This document shows, in pieces, positions 58,584 through 64,000 of a stretch of DNA of 64,000 nucleotides (its first letter is position 1; each line of letters opens with the position of its first letter). Origin of the DNA: Paenibacillus arenilitoris (GTDB lineage: Bacteria > Bacillota > Bacilli > Paenibacillales > Paenibacillaceae); contig NZ_JACXIY010000032.1 of NCBI RefSeq assembly GCF_014705655.1, positions 21,069 to 85,068 on the forward strand, read 5' to 3'. A model generated the notes under the pieces. The model made no database searches. It was given only the letters and a program-made list of their open reading frames with translations, and was not told where the DNA came from. The position numbers and the translations under genes were made by a program.

Positions 58584-59294
58584 TTGTTCGCGCATGTTGC
58601 ATCGTTGCTAGTGCTTGCGTTTGCGGTTAGTTTGGACGGATTCGGCGTCGGCGTGACCTACGGTTTGCGTCGGATCCGCATCCCGTTGCTGTCCGTGCTG
58701 ATCATCGCCTGCTGTTCGGGTCTCGTCATCTATGCGTCGATGCAGGTCGGCGGCTGGCTGACGGGCTTCCTGTCCGAATTCGCCGCGCGCCTGATCGGCG
58801 CCTGCGTGCTTATTCTGATCGGAGGCTGGGCGTTGTTCCAGCTGAAGCGCGGCAAGCAGAGCCCGGAAGAAGGCGAGGGAGAAGGCGTCCGCCAGGGAGG
58901 GACCGTAGCGCGGATTTCCGCGAAATCCGGCCACGGCGAGCTGGCCGGCGCGGCGCTTATTGTCATGGTCGAGCTGAAGCGGCTCGGTCTCGTCATTCAA
59001 ATTTTGCGGACGCCGCAAGCGGCCGACGTCGACAAGTCGGGCACGATCTCGGCCTCCGAGGCGGTCATGCTCGGCGTGGCGCTGTCGCTCGACGCATTCG
59101 GCGCCGGGCTCGGAGCGGCGATGCTTGGACTGCCGGCTCTGCCTACCGCGCTTGCGATCGCGGCGGCGAGCGCCATGTTTCTGGTCGGAGGCATCCGGTT
59201 CGGCTTCCGCTTCTCCGCCTGGCGGGGAATGCAAACCTTGTCGCTGCTGCCAGGGATATTATTAATCGCGATGGGAATCATGAAGCTGTTATAA
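58584..59294 (+). CDS. ytaF: Sporulation membrane protein YtaF (MntP-like)
   Basis: 236 residues from a TTG at 58584 with GGGGAGGGG at proper spacing; an earlier in-frame ATG overlaps the ribosome binding site. Six membrane helices in two repeats, each with a conserved Asp in the first helix (FAVSLDGFGVGVTYGLRRI; GVALSLDAFGAGLGAAMLGL), as in the MntP manganese exporters. A DVDKSGTISASEA loop between repeats is typical of YtaF. The transported ion is not established. Confidence 0.85.
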   Translation: MFAHVASLLVLAFAVSLDGFGVGVTYGLRRIRIPLLSVLIIACCSGLVIYASMQVGGWLTGFLSEFAARLIGACVLILIGGWALFQLKRGKQSPEEGEGEGVRQGGTVARISAKSGHGELAGAALIVMVELKRLGLVIQILRTPQAADVDKSGTISASEAVMLGVALSLDAFGAGLGAAMLGLPALPTALAIAAASAMFLVGGIRFGFRFSAWRGMQTLSLLPGILLIAMGIMKLL

Positions 59295-59311
59295 GGTTGA
59301 GGTGAAGAAGG

Positions 59312-59908
59312 ATGAGAATCGGGTTAACAGGCGGAATAGCCAGCGGCAAAAGCACGGTCGCCCGCATGCTTGCGGAACGCGGCGCGCTGCTGGTCGATGC
59401 CGATCAAGTCGCCAGGGAGGTCGTCCTTCCCGGCGAGAAGGCGCTGGAGGCAATCGCCTCTGCGTTCGGACAAGCCGTCCTTGAAGCCGACGGCTCCCTG
59501 AACCGCAAAGCGCTCGGCGATATCGTGTTTCGGGACAAGGCCAAGCTCGCCCGGCTCGAAGCCATCACCCATCCCGCCATCCGGGAGCGCATGCAGCATC
59601 GCATACATAGCTACGAAGAGCGGCATCCGGACCGGTTGGTCGTTGCGGATATCCCGCTGCTGTATGAGACGAAGCAGCAGCATCTGTACGACGGCGTCAT
59701 GGTCGTGTACGTTCCTTCGGATCTGCAGCGCGCGCGTCTGATGGAGCGGAACGAAATACCCGCGGAGGAGGCCGAGCGCCGGATTTCGCTGCAGATGGAT
59801 ATCGAGGAGAAGCGGCGTCTGGCCGATTGGGTCATCGATAACGGCGGGACGCTCGCGGAGACGGAGAAGCAAATCGATCTTTTTTGGAAAAGCCAGCGTC
59901 TGCCATGA
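59312..59908 (+). CDS. coaE: Dephospho-CoA kinase
   Basis: 198 residues; last step of coenzyme A synthesis. P-loop GGIASGKSTVARML, then DADQVAREVV, the CoA-binding region and DIPLLYETKQQHLYDGVMVV. Eighteen bases after ytaF with GAGGTGAAGAAGG ahead. Its stop overlaps the next gene (ATGA). Confidence 0.95.
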   Translation: MRIGLTGGIASGKSTVARMLAERGALLVDADQVAREVVLPGEKALEAIASAFGQAVLEADGSLNRKALGDIVFRDKAKLARLEAITHPAIRERMQHRIHSYEERHPDRLVVADIPLLYETKQQHLYDGVMVVYVPSDLQRARLMERNEIPAEEAERRISLQMDIEEKRRLADWVIDNGGTLAETEKQIDLFWKSQRLP

Positions 59909-60471
59909 AAATATTGATCAAAAAAAGAGTATTGCTCGTGCTGCTGCTGGGCCTGATTACGGTATTGTTTTTGAAATCCGACTGGCTCGGCGCTTATATG
60001 TATCCGATCTATTACAAGCAGGACATTCGCGCCAGCGCCTCCAATTACGGCGTCGAGCCTCATCTGGTGGCCGCGATTATCCGCAGCGAAACGAATTTTA
60101 AGACCGGCCGCGAATCGCGCAAGGGCGCCATCGGCTTGATGCAGCTCATGCCGGACACGGCCGACTGGGTCATCCAGAAAGCGGGCTTCACCGACGTGAC
60201 GGAGGACATGCTCCGGCACCGGGCCGACGTCAGCATCGAGGTGGGCTCCTGGTATTTGAATTCGCTCAATCGACAATTCGGGCAAAATAAAATCGCCGCG
60301 ATCGCCGCCTATAATGCCGGTCCGGGTAATGTCCGGAAATGGCTTGACGCGGGCGTGTGGGACGGCAAGATGGAGAGCGTGAAGCAAATTCCTTTCGGTG
60401 AGACGAGGCACTATGTACAGCGGGTCATTTATTATTATAATAAGTACAAGGATTTGTATCCGGCCTTCTGA
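59905..60471 (+). CDS. Membrane-anchored lytic transglycosylase
   Basis: 188 residues. One N-terminal helix (about 8-24) and a Slt-type catalytic domain: Glu62 in AIIRSETNFKTGRESRKGAI, then GLMQLMPDTADWV, AAYNAGPGNVRKWL and YVQRVIYYY. It cleaves peptidoglycan glycan strands outside the membrane. Overlap with coaE shows translational coupling; this pairing is known in Bacilli relatives (ytaG/coaE neighbourhood varies), so no specific process can be assigned. Confidence 0.9.
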   Translation: MKILIKKRVLLVLLLGLITVLFLKSDWLGAYMYPIYYKQDIRASASNYGVEPHLVAAIIRSETNFKTGRESRKGAIGLMQLMPDTADWVIQKAGFTDVTEDMLRHRADVSIEVGSWYLNSLNRQFGQNKIAAIAAYNAGPGNVRKWLDAGVWDGKMESVKQIPFGETRHYVQRVIYYYNKYKDLYPAF

Positions 60472-60495
60472 TCGTTACATCATGACGCGAGAATA

Positions 60496-60556
60496 AAAAC
60501 GAGCCTTGGAGGCCCATCTCATCGTGGACGGGCCCGGCCAAAGCTGCTTATTCATA
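60496..60556 (-). terminator. Terminator of the SASP gene
   Basis: On the minus strand AGCTTTGG..GGGCCC pairs with GGGCC.CCAAGGCT and is followed by TTTTTATT. Confidence 0.6.
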
Positions 60557-60572
60557 CAAGCTTAATGAATCA

Positions 60573-60791
60573 TTATTTGAATTGGCCAGCAAGGGATTGC
60601 TCGGCAATTTGGACTAGGCGGCGGGTAATCGAACCCCCGATGGAGCCTGCGTCGCGTGTAGCCATGTTGCCGTAGTATCCGTCTTGCGGAATTGCGATGC
60701 CAAGCTCTTGAGCAACTTCGTATTTCATTTGGTCAAGTGCTGCAGTCGCTTGCGGAACAACCAGTTGGTTACTGCTGCGGGATGCGCTCAT
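60573..60791 (-). CDS. Alpha/beta-type small acid-soluble spore protein
   Basis: 72 residues, the standard size. LDQMKYEVAQELGI carries the GPR protease site (Glu-Val-Ala region) and GNMATRDAGSIGGSITRRLV the DNA-binding core. SASPs coat and protect DNA in the forespore. AAGGAGGTGA precedes the ATG. The minus-strand CATAATA at 60822-60828 fits a sigma-G -10. Confidence 0.95.
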   Translation of the reverse strand: MSASRSSNQLVVPQATAALDQMKYEVAQELGIAIPQDGYYGNMATRDAGSIGGSITRRLVQIAEQSLAGQFK

Positions 60792-60821
60792 GTCTGTTCA
60801 CCTCCTTGCGGTTGGTAAACG

Positions 60822-60850
60822 TATTATGTGCAATATTTCGAAGGCTATTA
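60822..60850 (-). promoter_or_regulatory. Forespore promoter of the SASP gene
   Basis: CATAATA (60822-60828) matches the sigma-G -10; 18 bases upstream the sequence is GTAAT, an imperfect GHATR. Confidence 0.5.
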
Positions 60851-60936
60851 CAGGGATTACATGGAAATTTTATTTTTCAGAGAAAAAATTTTTGAAACCC
60901 CGTTTCAAGGACTTAAGGAAAGGAGGCGAAAGCCGC

Positions 60937-61428
60937 ATGAAATGCCCTTATTGCGACTATGCCGGCACCAAAGTGCTCGATTCCAGACCGGCCAACGAGA
61001 ACAAATCGATCCGCCGCCGCCGCGAATGCGAAAAGTGCAGCCGCCGGTTCACGACGTTCGAAATGATCGAGGAAACGCCGCTCATCGTCATCAAGAAGGA
61101 CGGCAGCCGCGAGGAGTTCAGCCGGGACAAAATATTGCGCGGCCTCATTCGGGCGTGCGAGAAGCGTCCCGTGCCCGTCGAGCGTCTCGAAGTGATCGTA
61201 TCCGAGGTCGAGAAGGAGCTGCGCACGACGGCGCTTGCCGAGGTCGACAGCAGCGAGATCGGCAGCCTCGTCATGAATGAATTGTACCCCGTCGACGAAG
61301 TCGCATACGTCCGCTTCGCTTCCGTTTATCGGCAATTCAAAGACATCGACATGTTCATGAAGGAACTCAACAACTTATTGTCCAAGCATCCGCTCAACCG
61401 GATGATCGAAAAAGAAAGTGAGCGTTAA
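60937..61428 (+). CDS. nrdR: Transcriptional repressor NrdR
   Basis: 163 residues: zinc ribbon MKCPYCDYAGTKVLDSRP and CEKCSRRFTTFE, then an ATP-cone domain (VIKKDGSREEFSRDKILRGL). NrdR represses ribonucleotide reductase genes when dATP is high. ATG 60937 with AAAGGAGG; the longer frame upstream has no site. Divergent from the SASP gene. Confidence 0.96.
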   Translation: MKCPYCDYAGTKVLDSRPANENKSIRRRRECEKCSRRFTTFEMIEETPLIVIKKDGSREEFSRDKILRGLIRACEKRPVPVERLEVIVSEVEKELRTTALAEVDSSEIGSLVMNELYPVDEVAYVRFASVYRQFKDIDMFMKELNNLLSKHPLNRMIEKESER

Positions 61429-61512
61429 GTTGGGGAGGCCACCTACCAGGAGGCCTCGGCATAACTGCAGTGCTGTGAATGAATATATAGCGTCTTGGAA
61501 TGAGCTTTTGCT

Positions 61513-61552
61513 GGCGGGTTTGCGTGGATGCGCAGAGCCCGCCTTTTCTATT
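61513..61552 (+). terminator. Terminator after nrdR
   Basis: GGCGGG..GCG / CGC..CCCGCC stem followed by TTTTCTATT. Located 85 bases after the stop. Confidence 0.65.
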
Positions 61553-61575
61553 GGCGCTGCACTACGTTTAGGTCG

Positions 61576-61596
61576 TTCCGTTGCCTTCAATGCAAG
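61576..61596. repeat. Dispersed palindromic element core, copy D
   Basis: TTCCGTTGCc..aaTGCAAGC, the same core as at 12099, 14320 and 30618, here shortly after the nrdR terminator. Confidence 0.5.
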
Positions 61597-61630
61597 CACT
61601 TTGCCTTGAAACCACAGAAACACTTCTCCA

Positions 61631-61868
61631 TCAAGAGTCTCGCGGACCTCGGGCGGTCATCTTCGCGCTTATGCGCCATGAAGAGGACTTGGCAAGCGTG
61701 TAGATCGATCCGTTGTAGCCAAACGTATTGCCGGAGCCGAGTTGCCTAACTTCCGTTTGGTTGGGTAAGCGGAAAATCATATGTCGGTTGCTGTACAGAC
61801 TAAGCGGAACGCCATATTTCGGATGCCCTGCAGCAGAAGGATTATTTGGATTGGTTGGCGTTTGTAAT
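61631..61868 (-). pseudogene. Short unidentified gene fragment
   Basis: A minus-strand frame of about 78 codons without a clear start: it opens after a TGA near 61870 and ends at the stop 61631-61633, containing GHPKYGVPLSLYSNRH, FRLPNQTEVRQLGSG and NTFGYNGSIYTLAKSS. Composition looks coding-like, but I do not recognise it. It may be the tail of a gene interrupted by recombination next to the tRNA. The rest of 61429-61992 shows only the nrdR terminator and repeat copy D. Confidence 0.25.
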
Positions 61869-61992
61869 CATAAGGGGGATATGGGAGAAGAAATTATTAT
61901 TTATGACCGTAAGTATATGTAAGAGATGATGAAGGCGAGATGAATGAGCGCATAAAAAAAATCCCTCATAAGAAGGATATCGTTTCACATTA

Positions 61993-62067
61993 TGGTGGAG
62001 CGTAGGGGGGTCGAACCCCTGACCTCTTCGCTGCCAGCGAAGCGTTCTCCCACTGAACTAACGCCCC
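61993..62067 (-). tRNA. tRNA-Ala (anticodon GGC)
   Basis: A complete cloverleaf on the minus strand: acceptor GGGGCGT/ACGCTCC (one G-U), D arm GTTC/GAAC, anticodon stem CTTCG/CGAAG with loop CTGGCAG (anticodon GGC), T arm AGGGG-TTCGAAC-CCCCT, discriminator A and encoded CCA. It marks the boundary between core-like DNA and the AT-rich recombinase region. Confidence 0.96.
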
Positions 62068-62195
62068 AAATCAGTGATGACTTTATTATTATACATATTA
62101 GAATTATTAAACGCAAGCGGAAATTATTGATTCAATTCTTATGAGCTTTTTGATAGAATATGGTAGTGAAACATGATTAATAGGGGGGCGTGTTT

Positions 62196-63881
62196 ATGGC
62201 AGTCAAAGAACCAAGTATATCTAAACGTGCGGCTTGCTTTTATCGTGTATCTACTAAAGGTCAACTTGACGGTGATGATATCCCAATGCAAAAGCGCGCT
62301 TGCCGTGATTTTGTTGATCGAATGGGATGGGTTGTTGTTAAAGAGTACATAGAAAAAGGGGTATCTGGATATAAGGTATCAGCAAGTGATCGTGATGAAA
62401 TTCAGCGAGCTAAATCGGATGCTGAAAATGGTATTTTTGATGTGCTATTATGCTTCATGTTTGATAGACTAGGTAGGAGAGCCGATGAGACACCATTTGT
62501 GTTAGAATGGTTCAGCAAAAAAGGTGTTGAATTGTGGTCAACAAAAGAAGGGGAACAAAAATTTGATGAGCATAATGATTTGTTATTCAATTACCTTCGA
62601 TTCTGGCAGTCCAGCGGCGAAAGCAAAAAGACAGCAATGCGCGTCAATGAGAAGCATGAGCAGATGACTAAAGACGGAATATTTAGAGGGGGAAAGCCTC
62701 CATACGGTTATAAGTTGGAGAAGTCAGGTGAAGTTAACAAAAAAGGTAAAGAGTTAGTTAAGCTTGTTATCGATGAAGGACAGGCCAATGTGATTAAACG
62801 CATATTTAACTCGGTTTATGAAGAGGGTTTGGGAAGTAACAGGATAACCAAATACCTTAATGAAGAGAACATACTCTCACATAGCGGTGGTAAATGGACA
62901 ACAGGAACAGTCAATTTTATATTACGTAATCCCATTTATAAAGGGTATATGGCATATGGTAAACGCAAGTCTAATGAAGGTTTGTATGAGATGCAAAGTA
63001 AGGATAATTGGATTCTTAGTGAGCAGAAGAATAAAGAATTAGCAATCGTATCGGAGCAGATTTGGGACAAGGTGCAACAACTAAGAATGTCTCGTTCACC
63101 TGACAAAATGAAAAAGGATGATATCCAAAGGCTGAATGTTACAAAAAGCCCTTTGTTATTTGTAGGGAGCATCAAGTGTGGTCATTGCGGATCTCCATTA
63201 ACAACGACGTATAATTCTAAGACGTATAAGCTAAAGGATGGGACGGTTAAAAAGTGGTCTCAAGCCAAATATAGATGCAGTGGCAAAGCAATGGGAAAAA
63301 CTGAATGTGACGGTCAGACCATTTACTCACAAACTCGAATTGAGAGGACTGTATTAAATGAAATTCAAGTGTACATAGAGCAGTTAATACTGGTGGACTA
63401 TACGGAGCAAATTGATAAGTATAAGAAGCAGCATTTTCATGGCGATGAAAAGCAATTCAAGAAACTTCAGAATGAATTAGAGAGGCTATATGTAGATTTA
63501 TCTACACTCAAAAGTGAAGTGGCAAAAAGTATACTTGGCAAAAGTGCATTCAAGCCAGAAATGTTAAGCGGACTTATTGATGATAAAGAAATTGAAATCA
63601 GCAATCATAACAACCTGATTGAGAAATTACAACTTGAAATGAAAGCAAAGAAGCTTGAGATAACCGAGATGGAAGAGTTGAGACGGAGCATTCCAGTGTG
63701 GAAAGATGAGTTCGAAAATGCTTCACACGAGAAACAAAAAATGATGCTTTCTTACATCGTCGATAACATCATTGTTTATAAGGACTCGATTGAATTGAAT
63801 GTGAAGTTAAATGTTACTAACTTCATCGGGTCTATTAATGGTAGTGAAAGAAACGTAATGGGGGCTCCACCAAAACAATAA
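62196..63881 (+). CDS. Large serine recombinase (integrase type)
   Basis: 561 residues from the ATG at 62196 with AGGGGGG ahead (GTG 62190 lies too close). N-terminal resolvase domain with nucleophile Ser19 in CFYRVSTKGQ and RLGRRADETP; a recombinase domain (GGKPPYGYKL, ITKYLNEENI, NFILRNPIYKGYMAYG); a zinc ribbon (SIKCGHCGSPLTT, YRCSGKAMGKTECDG); and a coiled coil (about 415-510). This is the layout of integrases of phages and integrative elements that insert without needing long homology. Its composition is far more AT-rich than the core genes, indicating recent acquisition. A hairpin terminator follows. Confidence 0.93.
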   Translation: MAVKEPSISKRAACFYRVSTKGQLDGDDIPMQKRACRDFVDRMGWVVVKEYIEKGVSGYKVSASDRDEIQRAKSDAENGIFDVLLCFMFDRLGRRADETPFVLEWFSKKGVELWSTKEGEQKFDEHNDLLFNYLRFWQSSGESKKTAMRVNEKHEQMTKDGIFRGGKPPYGYKLEKSGEVNKKGKELVKLVIDEGQANVIKRIFNSVYEEGLGSNRITKYLNEENILSHSGGKWTTGTVNFILRNPIYKGYMAYGKRKSNEGLYEMQSKDNWILSEQKNKELAIVSEQIWDKVQQLRMSRSPDKMKKDDIQRLNVTKSPLLFVGSIKCGHCGSPLTTTYNSKTYKLKDGTVKKWSQAKYRCSGKAMGKTECDGQTIYSQTRIERTVLNEIQVYIEQLILVDYTEQIDKYKKQHFHGDEKQFKKLQNELERLYVDLSTLKSEVAKSILGKSAFKPEMLSGLIDDKEIEISNHNNLIEKLQLEMKAKKLEITEMEELRRSIPVWKDEFENASHEKQKMMLSYIVDNIIVYKDSIELNVKLNVTNFIGSINGSERNVMGAPPKQ

Positions 63882-63885
63882 ATTC

Positions 63886-63913
63886 AAACCACTTCATCTG
63901 AAGTGGTTTTTTT
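63886..63913 (+). terminator. Terminator of the recombinase gene
   Basis: AAACCACTTCA / TGAAGTGGTTT near-perfect hairpin followed by TTTTTTT. Confidence 0.9.
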
Positions 63914-63984
63914 ATTGTTTAGGAAATTATGCGAATCTAAAAACTGTGGATAATTACGTCGAAATAAATAGGGGGGAGATGGGC

Positions 63985-64000
63985 GTGGAGAAACAGGAGA
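63985..64000 (+). CDS. Start of a gene cut by the window edge
   Basis: GGGGGGAG (63971-63978) then GTG at 63985, in frame with ATG 63979, reading MEKQE before the end. Probably the second gene of the acquired element; nothing more can be said. Confidence 0.35.

Noticed and set aside
61418..61609. 63-codon frame after nrdR
   Set aside because: Runs through the nrdR terminator and repeat core, with no ribosome binding site or recognisable domain.

Overview
The window looks like chromosome of an endospore-forming Paenibacillaceae bacterium (Paenibacillus or Cohnella type). Three things point there: spore genes (gerE, an alpha/beta-type SASP, a ytaF homologue, a CgeB-like glycosyltransferase); Bacillus-like gene groups (ywqB-ywqA, pstSCAB-phoU, polA-mutM-ytaF-coaE-nrdR, LipL); and a high-GC core rich in YesM/YesN and AraC regulators with sugar ABC transporters. 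Base composition drops at both ends: 1-5500 (surface-sugar genes) and about 62100-64000 (a large serine recombinase and the start of a further gene) are clearly more AT-rich than the middle.

Layout. 1-5.5 kb: a WsaF-like rhamnosyltransferase (cut by the window edge), a CgeB-like glycosyltransferase, a small very basic protein, decayed reading frames, and rfbC-rfbB-rfbD for dTDP-L-rhamnose. 5.7-11.7 kb: a giant double GT-C membrane glycosyltransferase, a polyprenyl-phosphate glycosyltransferase, a GtrA protein and a class D sortase. 11.8-16 kb: gerE, a proline-rich probable spore-surface protein, a VOC protein, a broken AHSA1 gene, a DUF4395 protein and a catalase with a forespore-type promoter. 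16.2-23.6 kb: a TPR protein, an orphan sensor kinase and the ywqB-ywqA pair. 23.8-30.5 kb: a sugar ABC importer with its YesM/YesN two-component system. 30.8-38.2 kb: CheW, a tandem HD-domain protein, a bile-acid-type transporter, a PhoR/PhoP-like pair (kinase gene first), an AraC regulator, and lipL flanked by long inverted repeats. 38.2-42.9 kb: repeat-rich DNA around an APH-like kinase / split ThrE exporter / M20 hydrolase operon. 42.9-46 kb: an AraC regulator divergent from a GH42 beta-galactosidase. 46.1-54.8 kb: a CBS-chemoreceptor protein, pstSCAB-phoU, then a CBS-GGDEF protein and an EAL protein. 54.9-61.4 kb: polA, mutM, ytaF, coaE, a lytic transglycosylase, a SASP gene and nrdR. 62-64 kb: tRNA-Ala(GGC) and the serine recombinase.

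The most interesting pattern is regulatory. Promoters in front of phoP, the CBS-chemoreceptor gene, pstS and the GGDEF-EAL pair, and more weakly cheW, carry TTNACA-like hexamers repeating every 11 bp, and in all five the last hexamer begins exactly 15 bp before a -10-like hexamer. This is the expected form of a PhoP box. It suggests that phosphate limitation controls not only the Pst importer but also a cytosolic chemoreceptor-like protein, a CheW and a c-di-GMP synthesis/degradation pair. The GGDEF and EAL proteins appear to share an undescribed N-terminal domain, and the chemoreceptor and GGDEF proteins share a CBS-pair sensor. All functions here are inferred from reading the sequence; no database search was run.
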